DNA from: Phototrophicus methaneseepsis
GTDB taxonomy: Bacteria; Chloroflexota; Anaerolineae; Aggregatilineales; Phototrophicaceae
Direction of reading: 5' to 3'
Assembly (NCBI RefSeq): GCF_015500095.1
Contig: NZ_CP062983.1
Coordinates: forward strand, 5,146,001-5,210,000
Length of the DNA: 64,000 nucleotides
Below the pieces are notes generated by a model that saw nothing but the letters and a program-made list of their open reading frames with translations, was not told the DNA's origin and searched no databases. Below, one piece after another: positions 46,101-53,251 of the stretch; position 1 is the first letter of the stretch; each line of letters starts with the position of its first letter. The translations under genes and the position numbers were made by a program.

Positions 46101-48484
46101 GTGTATTGGGGGCGCTGGATGTGCAGTCCAACCAGCCGAACGCCTTCTTGGATGAAGACATCCAGGTGCTGCGTACACTGGCAGCGCAGATCGCCGTCGC
46201 CATCGACAATGCGAACCTGTACGAAGAAGCACAGCACCGTGCAAGCGATATGAGCTTCTTGTTCGATATGACGACATCAGCCGCTTCTGCTGAGACGCTC
46301 AACGACGCGCTCAACACTATCAGCCAACGCCTGAAAGAGACGCTGCAATCGGATGCTGTCGCGATCTACCTACCGCAGTTGTACGTCGATTACAACGACA
46401 ATGCCTTCTCGACAATGAAAGCCGTGGCCGGTAAAGGTTATGAGGGCGAACTGGGCGATCTCGAAGAAACGCGCCTGGATGATATGGATAACCTCGTCAG
46501 TGTAGCCACACACGGCCGCCGGCCGCTGGTCATATCCGACGTCCATAAAGAGGCGCTTTATAACCCTATGCGCAGCGATGCACGCAGCGCAATCCTCGTC
46601 CCGATTATCTCCGGGCCGGAGCTTGTCGGCCTCATGGCGATGGAAGATAAACAGGTCAATGCTTACGACAATACGGTGGTGACCTTGCTGCTGACGCTGG
46701 CCGGGTCGCTGGCTGCGATCATCCAGAACACACTGCTGGTAGAAAAATTGCAGCAGTCCAACGAACAGTTGCGCGAACTGGACCGCATCAAGAGCCAATT
46801 CCTGGCAGCCATGAGCCATGAATTACGTACACCGTTGAACTCGATTATCGGCTTCAGCCGGGTGATGTTGAAAGGTATTGACGGCCCCCTGACCGAGATG
46901 CAGGAACAAGACCTCACCACGATCTACAACAGTGGTAATCACCTGCTCAACCTGATTAACGACATCCTCGACCAGGCTAAGATCGAAGCCAACAAGATGA
47001 CGCTCAAGCTGGACTACTTCGAAGTCAAGCCCATGATCGAGAGCGTCAAATCTATGACGATTGGCTTGTTGAAAGAAAAGCCATCGCTGGACTTGCGCGT
47101 CGAAGTCGCGCCCAATATGCCCAAGGCCTATGGTGATGAATTCCGTACGCGGCAAATTCTCATCAACCTGACCAACAACGCGGTTAAGTTTACAAATGAA
47201 GGCACCATCACCGTACGCGCCTACAGCGTTGAACAAAATGGTGCGATGCTCGTCCGCGTTGATGTGATCGACACAGGTATTGGTATTGCCGATGCCGACA
47301 TCCCGATCTTGTTCGAGCAGTTCCGCCAGGTCGATAACTCGCTGACACGTACGGCGGGCGGTACAGGCCTGGGCCTGCCCCTATCCAAATCATTGGCTGA
47401 GTTGCAAGGTGGCCGCCTGACAGTCGCTTCCGAAGTGAACATCGGCTCAACATTCTCCGTCACCATCCCGACAGTGCCAACTGTGGATGAAGAAGGCAAG
47501 CGTGAGTCAGAGAAGGATGAGGCCCAGGTCGCCATGGCAAGGCCGCTGAGTACGGGCAATGGCAAGAGTCATGATAATGGCACCAGCCTGACGGAGACCA
47601 AGCCGCCAGCCAACCCGGCCCATGCAAATGGCAACGGCAATGGTAACGGCGCGAGCAAAGAGACACATGACGCTGCAACAGCCGTCACCAAGCGCGAAAA
47701 ACACATCACGCAGGATAATATCCCGGCTCTGCCAGCGAAGCGTGACGTGCTGCTGATTGAAGATGACAAAATTATGGTCGATCAGTATCGCAAAGTGCTG
47801 CAACGCAATGGATACGAAGTTTACACAGCAGACCATGCCGCTTATGCCCAGGCGATGGCGAGTAACCTACGGCCTACCGTCATCGTCATGGATGTCAATT
47901 TTGGCAACGGTCAGGGTTGGGACATCTTAGCACAGCTCAAAGAACGCGATGATACATTCGATATTCCGATCGTCATCGCCAGCCTGGATTCCGATACGGA
48001 ACGCGCCTATCGTCTGGGTGCACATACCTTCCTGGCGCGGCCCTTCATGCCAGATGACCTGCTCGTCGTCGTGCAAGAAGCCGAAAAAGAAAGCCAGCGG
48101 GAGCGCATCCTCATCATTGATGATCAGCCAGAAAGCGTCCGTCTGCTGGAACAACTGCTCAACGAGCATGGCAACTATCGCGTGTTCAGCGCAGTGAGCG
48201 GGCAAGAAGGCATCTCCCTGGTGGCACGCCGCCAACCGAACCTGATTATCCTGGACTTGCGTATGCCAGGAATGGATGGGTTCAAAGTGCTCAACGAACT
48301 GCGCGCCAACCCAGAAACGCAAAACATTCCCGTCATCGTCGTCACAGGGGATATTGACCTCACAGCCGACGAACAAGCCCAGTTACAAAACCTGCAACTA
48401 TTGCACAAAACAGCCATCAGTCAGCAGGAATATGAAGCGTTCCTGGGGAGTGTCCAGGCGCAATTGGGCGACACGACCAAATAG
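40169..48484 (+). CDS. Giant hybrid histidine kinase (2771 aa): Cache, ~9 GAF, PAS, HisKA, HATPase, two receivers
   Basis: TM1 (about 24-47), an outer Cache-like domain (50-325), TM2 (328-350) and a HAMP-like helix pair. GAF1 (about 434-587) is followed by the LNRQLTRDAWAQY motif and half-GAF seen in the preceding paralogues. GAF2-4 span 689-1210, PAS 1221-1344, GAF5-9 1357-2192. HisKA has His2217 (AMSHELRTPLNSI). HATPase_c (about 2314-2434) has INLTNNAVKFT, DTGIGI and GTGLGLPLSK. An N/G-rich linker leads to REC1 (acceptor D2575, VIVMDVNF; conserved Lys replaced by Arg in FLARPF) and REC2 (acceptor D2696, IILDLRMPGMDG). It is exceptionally long for a bacterial kinase. It probably integrates many ligands and passes phosphate to its own or orphan receivers. 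Start ATG with GAGG about 10 nt upstream. Confidence 0.92.
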   Translation: MAQFIRNRQSQQNLLSESLLGRIIPILAGGLTVLAIIAIAVVITTNQTNLAEEHSDILNSGVTLVQQELNRYVQDATSLARSNEMPYVIEGYESILQVASTNMQTLLQNNPYYLSARFVDAEGDIRLEVRESMGQPTISNIPPGGLYDAVIASLPEFQEAITTGGVVVGNYRTSLTDRGVPFDPPRAQFDIYVPITDEIGSVVGALQVIIDARQLTNFINNAELEDSLIQSHPSHNLLLLANNNTILADSKTLGSDYLANLRPEGGNYLSSSFYTQIATELANNPDNLLLTHIGNNLVSATSINIPGVTNLDWRIVLTHPLVDAYLGSIIAVLLIATAVTVTGFAASVVLRNYLEQITHPITEANILMRQLAQGHSPSASGQYPVITEPEESDLVNSTQLVANRIASLNQNLVTQIARRNRDMRVAGRLGHEMVTVDDLETLVYRAINLICSNLGYYHAQVYFLDDLGENAILTYSRGEVGQQLLAKGHRIPINTTANSLVGTAARERQPAIVEDTQAENVPHMFNPLLPETRSELALPLLIGSEIIGVLDIQSHSPHSFSQEDLPTFQLIADQFAIAVYNARLKDETRARVDEIEILNRQLTRDAWAQYNETAEVKDRFGRDIEDQNNQMSAPIRIRDEVIGSLDVALPANNEFSEDDALIVQAVAERVALAMENARLFQETQFTLSETSALYYLSSQLNAAESLDDVLHAIINGIATDASQIHMWLFDVDPHDGIDQMTIATLSAMTGHPNQTLAIGDTLEMSGTEFYRNFNPADISIHDNDDVDEMHPLLVRNFSLTTLGTVICVPLNVRGTWRGFINIGYDTYRLINQRETRIFRSLISQVSVAIDNRVLFEQIEAALLRNEKLYIASRVINASQTIEETLQAAIVTNSDRRLHYWIALSEGPRDAQGWPEALRFVAYTSNDQIVQINDLIIMGDMSEVTPLLEGDYVIVDSETLNRVDNAVVAYLREKRQIFAAVFPLITNQTLIGVFLITAVDPITVSNEDIEAFLAISSQMGTQIENKNLLDRTEAALNEARRLYAVSRAIASAQDQTTIYETLAHHLSSPLLDAQQQMYTITISLLLAEPQPTENAPYLRYAFQWSSDPDIALEPAENTEIQHTEAPFADFIQDSNGLYHSSDPLPHSSTATIEAILAAYDGQETIITSLSSGRKWFGVLIVRSTKEGILNEAYLRYLETISTLLSAALDRQSLLTASENERRNLDAILARMPTGVIVFEPDNFTPIQYNSQAEQLLHQPISTMQPFDPQQYGMYRTGTNLPYPINELALYVSRRTQEPTTNDDIAIIGPDYQIDMLMNAAPIYNVDGSLRGIVTALQDISNIRSLENTLQETLRETVTMYEAQRAMTEAESLEDLLDTLSMHLMLLETANAHIILRNEETDMLEEVRSLGMPIPSIEALAPILSDFDPFTLNDVVQDQDLSPEIAQLLAEMEAQTILSVPLRSSSRNRPMGWLILTNTEPYSISPETERSLLSIGDIAATALDNRLLVQSTQHALRQTAQLYSAATDINSATDALSLMTAIADALRDIQPGMFAIYMEDQISGAMVEMASEGFDESVQNGLNMPKIARIPIRDANGLYIEDIATAELNAIGEELLNGKNIAAFAALDLRVQDLPGGRIMLGYEEPYHFTEDTKRLLNTIVTSASVVLDNQMLLEQVQQTLNETSTLYQASRALTEAENVQQIVDVVVNYLIEPHVTQVFIALLSHTGWHDSNATLEIAASWSADHEIELMGVSLTPEQFPAWDLLATDSVITINDIYDESLELDMLQRASIESLDARSVVLMPLRMGRRGLGAIWIGSREPFEYTAQHERIFQSFAEQTSLSLETSRLMAQTERRARQLETSAEISQRASQLLDLDVLLPQVVDLIKSQFGYDHVQVFMMDEAYDWAILRASTGEAGEKLLNAGHKLRRGSDSVIGQVTETGQPTIALDTAEAGVVHRANPILPLTRSEMALPLTIKGRVLGALDVQSNQPNAFLDEDIQVLRTLAAQIAVAIDNANLYEEAQHRASDMSFLFDMTTSAASAETLNDALNTISQRLKETLQSDAVAIYLPQLYVDYNDNAFSTMKAVAGKGYEGELGDLEETRLDDMDNLVSVATHGRRPLVISDVHKEALYNPMRSDARSAILVPIISGPELVGLMAMEDKQVNAYDNTVVTLLLTLAGSLAAIIQNTLLVEKLQQSNEQLRELDRIKSQFLAAMSHELRTPLNSIIGFSRVMLKGIDGPLTEMQEQDLTTIYNSGNHLLNLINDILDQAKIEANKMTLKLDYFEVKPMIESVKSMTIGLLKEKPSLDLRVEVAPNMPKAYGDEFRTRQILINLTNNAVKFTNEGTITVRAYSVEQNGAMLVRVDVIDTGIGIADADIPILFEQFRQVDNSLTRTAGGTGLGLPLSKSLAELQGGRLTVASEVNIGSTFSVTIPTVPTVDEEGKRESEKDEAQVAMARPLSTGNGKSHDNGTSLTETKPPANPAHANGNGNGNGASKETHDAATAVTKREKHITQDNIPALPAKRDVLLIEDDKIMVDQYRKVLQRNGYEVYTADHAAYAQAMASNLRPTVIVMDVNFGNGQGWDILAQLKERDDTFDIPIVIASLDSDTERAYRLGAHTFLARPFMPDDLLVVVQEAEKESQRERILIIDDQPESVRLLEQLLNEHGNYRVFSAVSGQEGISLVARRQPNLIILDLRMPGMDGFKVLNELRANPETQNIPVIVVTGDIDLTADEQAQLQNLQLLHKTAISQQEYEAFLGSVQAQLGDTTK

Positions 48485-48583
48485 GCAACATATGAGAAAA
48501 ACGGCCCTCATGTAACAGAATAACAATCAAAAACTAAGGGTCATGACGGATAGCCTGGGTTACAATAGGCTACTTACAATAAA

Positions 48584-48608
48584 GAGAGCGCAGACCTGCT
48601 GCGCTCTC
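48584..48608. terminator. Perfect 10-bp hairpin after the giant kinase gene
   Basis: GAGAGCGCAG, loop ACCTG, CTGCGCTCTC, 99 nt after the kinase stop and 91 nt before the next start. There is no strong T run (ATCTTG follows), so it may be a weak terminator or an RNA-stabilising hairpin. Just upstream TAGCCT/AGGCTA (about 48550-48571) forms another small stem. Confidence 0.55.
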
Positions 48609-48699
48609 ATCTTGTAGGCTATTTCGTCTTCACTAACTGCACAACAAGACATATTCGCTTTGCCAAGCAGCGTTATGCTTGTCACAATGAGAAAGCAAC

Positions 48700-50376
48700 A
48701 TGACTACACAAGCGCGTCAAAAACTCATCAATCTGGAATGTACCTACTGCCACACAGAAACACCTCTGTATGCCTTTAAGGGCGAGTGCCCCAACTGTGG
48801 CGAAAAAATCATGAAGCCGCGTTATGAGATGGAAGGCTTCGACGTCCAAGCGTGGTTAAAAGAGATCCGCAACCGCCCAGAAACACTGTGGCGCTACCAT
48901 GAACTGCTGCCTATTTACGATACCAACAATATCGTCACGATGGGCGAAGGCGGGACACCCCTTATCAAAAGCCGTGCCCTGGCTGCCAGCCTGGGCCTGA
49001 AGCATCTCTACATCAAAGACGAACGCCAGGGCCCGACAGGTAGCTTTAAAGATCGTCAGGCAACGGTGGCGATCAGCACCCTGGTTGAAATGGATGTCGA
49101 TGAAGTCGTCGTCGCCAGTACAGGGAATGTGGCTATCGCTTATGCGGCTTATGGTGCACGCGCAGGCATCAAGCTGTGGGGGTTCTTCCCCAAGTTGACG
49201 CCGAGCGAGAAAATGCGCGAAGCCGCCCTCTATGGCGCTGAAATCATCGGTACAACGGGCACCTACGACCAGACAAAAGCCCTTGCAGCCAGCTTCGCGG
49301 AGAATAAAGGCATTTTCCTGGATAAAGGCATTAAGAGCGTCGCTGCCACAGAAGGCATGAAGACGATGGCCTATGAAATTGCGGAGCAGCTCGGTAATGA
49401 ATTAGAAGACGGCCAGCGCTGGCGCTCCCCAGATTGGTATCTCCAGGGTGTAAGTGGCGGCCTTGGTCCGATTGGGATTGGCAACGGCTTCGAAGAAATG
49501 CACGAATTTGGCTTGATTGATAAAATGCCAGCCTTTGGCATGATTCAATCATCAGGCTGTGCCCCTATGGTAGAAGCATTCAACCGTGGGCAGCGCGTCG
49601 CCACCCCGCTAGAAACCTCCGGTTCGGTGATTGTCACCCTGGCGACAGGGAACCCGGGCCGCGCTTACGAAATTCTCTTCGATTATGTTCAGGAACATGG
49701 TGGGCACTTCGAAGCGGCAACCGATGAAGAAGCCTTCAACGCGATTCGCATCCTAGCACGCCATGATGGCATCTCCGTTGAGCCAGCCACAGGGGTCACT
49801 TTTGCGGGGCTCTTTAAAATGGTGCGTCAGGGCATTATCAAACCTGATGATGTCGTCGTCGTCAACGCTTCCGGCCATACACTGCCCGTAGAAAAACGCA
49901 TCCTTGGCGAGCGCTGGCAAAACCAGGTCGATATGTCGAATGCGGCTCGCAGCCATACCGTCCCCACAGCAGAATTGAGCAGCGCCGTCCGCCGGATGGG
50001 CGATGACTTCCGCCGCGTGGTTGTCATTGAAGATAACGAGGCCGCAGCCCGTTTGATGGTCCGCATCTTGAAGGCGCGCGAGAATAGTGAAGTTTACCTG
50101 GCGGATAACGGCGCCAGCGGCCTGACGCTCATCCGCGAAAAACGCCCCGATCTCGTCATTACGGACCTGATGATGCCCGATGTCGATGGCTTCTCAGTGA
50201 TCGAATCTATGAAGAGTGATAACACCCTGCAACAGATTCCCATTGTGGTTGTTACCGCCAAGGAACTGACCATACAGGAACGCGATTACCTGAGCACCCA
50301 TACAGAGATGGTATTGCAAAAAGGCTCCTTCATTGATGAAGCCATGATTGAAAGCCTGATGCAGCGGCTCAATTAG
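48700..50376 (+). CDS. Threonine synthase-like PLP enzyme fused to a C-terminal receiver domain
   Basis: 558 aa in two parts. Residues 1-430 are a complete threonine-synthase-like fold-type II PLP enzyme: N-terminal zinc ribbon (C14, C17, C30, C33), TMGEGGTPLIKS, the PLP lysine K117 in GPTGSFKDRQ, ASTGNVAIAYAAYGA, the phosphate-binding VSGGLGPIGIGNG and the C-terminal VNASGHTLP. Residues about 438-558 are a full receiver: VVVIEDNEAAARL, acceptor D489 (VITDLMMPDVDG), switch Thr (VVVTAKE) and Lys (VLQKGSF). Threonine synthase normally converts O-phosphohomoserine to threonine. A receiver attached to it is very unusual and implies control by phosphorylation or targeting to a relay. The reading frame is continuous with no sign of a frameshift. 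It lies between the giant hybrid kinase and a receiver-kinase, all on the plus strand. Confidence 0.93.
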   Translation: MTTQARQKLINLECTYCHTETPLYAFKGECPNCGEKIMKPRYEMEGFDVQAWLKEIRNRPETLWRYHELLPIYDTNNIVTMGEGGTPLIKSRALAASLGLKHLYIKDERQGPTGSFKDRQATVAISTLVEMDVDEVVVASTGNVAIAYAAYGARAGIKLWGFFPKLTPSEKMREAALYGAEIIGTTGTYDQTKALAASFAENKGIFLDKGIKSVAATEGMKTMAYEIAEQLGNELEDGQRWRSPDWYLQGVSGGLGPIGIGNGFEEMHEFGLIDKMPAFGMIQSSGCAPMVEAFNRGQRVATPLETSGSVIVTLATGNPGRAYEILFDYVQEHGGHFEAATDEEAFNAIRILARHDGISVEPATGVTFAGLFKMVRQGIIKPDDVVVVNASGHTLPVEKRILGERWQNQVDMSNAARSHTVPTAELSSAVRRMGDDFRRVVVIEDNEAAARLMVRILKARENSEVYLADNGASGLTLIREKRPDLVITDLMMPDVDGFSVIESMKSDNTLQQIPIVVVTAKELTIQERDYLSTHTEMVLQKGSFIDEAMIESLMQRLN

Positions 50377-50460
50377 GGACGCTGTGTCGCCCATATCTAT
50401 CCTCAAGTTCACTATAAATCATCTTTCATCTGCCAAATTGTATTAAATCCCCTATGACAA

Positions 50461-50484
50461 ACAGCGCACAAACTTGTGCGCTGT
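50461..50484. terminator. Perfect 10-bp hairpin terminator
   Basis: ACAGCGCACA, loop AACT, TGTGCGCTGT, followed by ACATTTCTT. It lies 84 nt after the stop of the threonine synthase-receiver gene. The T run is interrupted, but stem strength and position support a terminator. Confidence 0.7.
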
Positions 50485-50600
50485 ACATTTCTTAAGGTTT
50501 CAGTCAAGTTTCTTGCACAATTTTGTCTCTATAATAGATAAATGACGACTATCAACTGTATTCACAACTTTTCATTAATCATTTAAACGCGGGTATAATT

Positions 50601-51887
50601 GTGTCCCAACGCCCACAAACGATACTGGTTATCGAAGATGACATCACAACCATACGCACGCTGTACGACAGCCTGAAGCCCGTTGGGTATCGGCTTCTGG
50701 GGGCACGGCGTGCCGTTGAAGGGTTGGACATCGCCCGCCGCGAGCGCCCCGATATGGTGCTGACGAGCATCTATTTGCCCGATATGACCGGGCGTGAATT
50801 GGCCGTGATGCTGCGTTCAGATACGCGATTTATCAAAACCCCTATCGTGGCCCTCTCCGACAATAACGCGACAGAAGAACGCGCGCTAAGCCTTGCCGTT
50901 GGCATGACAGGCTTCATCGACAAGCCGATTGACACCGTTACAATCGTTGAGCATATCCAGTACTTTATGCAGGGCGGCCAAGAAGGCAACTTCAAGAATA
51001 CCCAAGAGCTGGAAACAGTGCGCATGACGTACCTGCGCGATGTCGTCAGCCGGTTGGAAAAACGAATCCGTGAATTGGAAGAAAATAACAAGGAACTGAC
51101 AGCAGTTGACCAGATTAAAGATGACTTCATCCGGCTGGCAGCACATGAACTACGCACGCCGTTGACGCTCATTACAGGTTACAACAAACTGCTGCAAGAT
51201 TATCCCATATTCCAGGGATTGGTAGAACAAGACCATAACGCATCCACATTTCTGGAAGGGCTTACGGAATCCATCGACCGGATGCAAAGCATCGTTGAGG
51301 AAATCCTCACAGCCAGCCGCATCATCACCAACCGCATTGATATTAACGTACGCGATATGGACCTAGGCGCTATCGTACAAGAAGTGCTCGATGAATTTGT
51401 TTTTGTCGTCAGAGAACGACGTTTACAAATTCACTTCCTGCGTAAAGATTGGCCCAGGATCATTTATGCGGACCCTGATTTGATGCGCCTGACGATTAGA
51501 AACCTCGTCAGCAATGCGATTAAATACACACCTGATGGCGGGCATATCTATCTCAACTGCGCCTTTAACGGTGAAATCGTCCAGTTCAGCGTGCGCGACA
51601 CGGGCATTGGCATCGCCCGCGATAAGCAAATCGGCATCTTTAAGCGGATGCAACAAATCAACAATGTGCAGCTCCACTCTACCAGCAAGACAGCCTTCGA
51701 CGGCGGCGGTTTGGGTTTGGGTTTGTCCATTTGTCACGGTATTATTGATGCACATCACGGTAAAATCTGGGTGGAAAGCGAAGGACAAGACCGCCGCGCC
51801 CTACCCGGCAGCGAGTTCTTCGTCGAAATACCGGTTGAACAGCCAGAAATGCCAAAACGCCGTCTCCATGCCCTCATGGCACAATAG
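50601..51887 (+). CDS. Receiver-histidine kinase with Ser in place of the phospho-acceptor Asp
   Basis: 428 aa. The N-terminal receiver (1-125) has E12-D13-D14 and the conserved Lys (GFIDKPID), but the acceptor strand reads PDMVLTSIYLPDMTG, putting Ser56 where Asp is expected. A coiled coil (about 130-165) leads to HisKA with His182 (LAAHELRTPLTLI). HATPase_c follows (about 275-415: RNLVSNAIKYTP, DTGIGI, GGLGLGLSIC). It is soluble. The kinase part is intact, so the receiver probably acts as a docking or allosteric module that is not itself phosphorylated on Asp. The start is GTG 50601 with no clear ribosome site; a TATAAT at 50594-50599 is too close to be its promoter. It follows the threonine synthase-receiver gene. 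Confidence 0.9.
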   Translation: MSQRPQTILVIEDDITTIRTLYDSLKPVGYRLLGARRAVEGLDIARRERPDMVLTSIYLPDMTGRELAVMLRSDTRFIKTPIVALSDNNATEERALSLAVGMTGFIDKPIDTVTIVEHIQYFMQGGQEGNFKNTQELETVRMTYLRDVVSRLEKRIRELEENNKELTAVDQIKDDFIRLAAHELRTPLTLITGYNKLLQDYPIFQGLVEQDHNASTFLEGLTESIDRMQSIVEEILTASRIITNRIDINVRDMDLGAIVQEVLDEFVFVVRERRLQIHFLRKDWPRIIYADPDLMRLTIRNLVSNAIKYTPDGGHIYLNCAFNGEIVQFSVRDTGIGIARDKQIGIFKRMQQINNVQLHSTSKTAFDGGGLGLGLSICHGIIDAHHGKIWVESEGQDRRALPGSEFFVEIPVEQPEMPKRRLHALMAQ

Positions 51888-51949
51888 TGATATTATATCG
51901 TTATTGTGTTATAAGAATCACGCGGTTACGATGAGCTTCAGGATAAGCT

Positions 51950-53128
51950 ATGACACACCCTAACCCTATTCACTGGCGCGGGATTGGTGCTGCATTTGCC
52001 TCACCCATTTTTTTGGGTATGGCCCCTATCTTCGGCAAGATTGCGATTACAGCCGGGGCCGATGGCTTTACAGTCGCCGCCCTGAGGACCATCATCGCTG
52101 TTTTGATGCTGTGGTCCGTGTACTTGCTTTTCTTCCGGCGCTACATCTTCATCTATCCAGCGGGTTTACTCGGTTGCATCATCATCGGCGCCATTAATGG
52201 CGTGGGTTCCCTGTTCTACTACGGTGGCCTGGAATTGCTGGATGCCTCTATGGTGCAGCTCATCAACGGCTCTTACCTGGCATTTGCCGTCCTGTTAGCG
52301 CGCATCGGCGGCCAACAGGCGAATAAGCGCACTGTGCTGCGCATCATCCTGGCGATGATCGCCCTGGTGATGATTACAGGCTTTAGCGGCCATAGCATGA
52401 GCTGGCTCGGCGTCGGGTTGATGCTGGCAAATGCCCTCATGTTCGCGGCAACGGTCATTCTCAGCCAATATATCTTGTACGAAATGCCTTCCCTGACCTT
52501 CACGCTGTATACCCTGACGACTATGGGCGTTGTGGTGACGATGGTTTGGCTGGCAATCAGTCCCCCGCTGACGTCGACCCTGCTAGAAGCGACATTCTTA
52601 CCTGTGCTGCTCTTAGGCATCACCACAGCTCTCAGCCGTTTAGCCATGTTTGCCAGCGTCAAATTCCTGGGCGGCATGCAAACGGCGATATTGGGCATTA
52701 CGGAAATTGCGGTGGCGCTGCTGCTGGCGGCGGCTGTCCTGGGCGAATCGCTCACCACAGGCCAGTGGATGGGGACCGTCTTGCTATTTACAAGCATCCT
52801 GCTCATGCGGCAGCAAGATATGCTCCCACATGGCTTTAACCCGAACGCGCTCATCGTCACCAACATGGCAAGTGTGCAGTTCCAACGGATTGCCTTTCAT
52901 CGCGCGTTTGGCACCCATGAGACAGATAATGAGCATGGCACCATGAGCGCGCTCACCACCCAGGAGATGCTGGCAATCCAGCGCATGATGGGCGCGTCTT
53001 CCGGGGCGATTGATCCTTTCCCAATCGGGCGGGCACGCCAGAACCCTGGCTACGACTCTCAGGAAGTGCTGGAACAAATCCTCAATTCGGACCCCACCAG
53101 CCAGCCCCCAGAGCCGCCAAATCTCTAA
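51950..53128 (+). CDS. EamA-family (DMT) transporter with C-terminal tail
   Basis: 392 aa. Ten hydrophobic helices in two EamA repeats (about residues 10-140 and 150-285). Typical features are ASPIFLGMAPIFGKIAI at the start and AINGVGSLFYYGGLELL in repeat 1. Family members export amino acids, metabolites or drugs across the cytoplasmic membrane; the substrate is unknown. Unusual is a soluble tail of about 100 residues after the last helix (for example TTQEMLAIQRMMGASSGA and the Pro-rich end). AGGA lies 6 nt before the ATG. It is 62 nt downstream of the receiver-kinase gene on the same strand and could be co-transcribed with it. Confidence 0.88.
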   Translation: MTHPNPIHWRGIGAAFASPIFLGMAPIFGKIAITAGADGFTVAALRTIIAVLMLWSVYLLFFRRYIFIYPAGLLGCIIIGAINGVGSLFYYGGLELLDASMVQLINGSYLAFAVLLARIGGQQANKRTVLRIILAMIALVMITGFSGHSMSWLGVGLMLANALMFAATVILSQYILYEMPSLTFTLYTLTTMGVVVTMVWLAISPPLTSTLLEATFLPVLLLGITTALSRLAMFASVKFLGGMQTAILGITEIAVALLLAAAVLGESLTTGQWMGTVLLFTSILLMRQQDMLPHGFNPNALIVTNMASVQFQRIAFHRAFGTHETDNEHGTMSALTTQEMLAIQRMMGASSGAIDPFPIGRARQNPGYDSQEVLEQILNSDPTSQPPEPPNL

Positions 53129-53251
53129 AAAGCCACACAGAGGGCATCACAGTCGGCGTTTGCCGCACGCATCACCTACGTCTCATCACAAGATACAAAA
53201 AAAGCGGAGTATAATAGCAGTATCCAGTACAGCAAGTGATGGAGGGGCTCT

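Noticed and set aside
50594-50606. TATAAT directly before the GTG of the receiver-kinase gene, suggesting a leaderless mRNA
   Set aside because: The start codon lies one base after the hexamer, so transcription would begin inside the gene, and no -35 box is seen.
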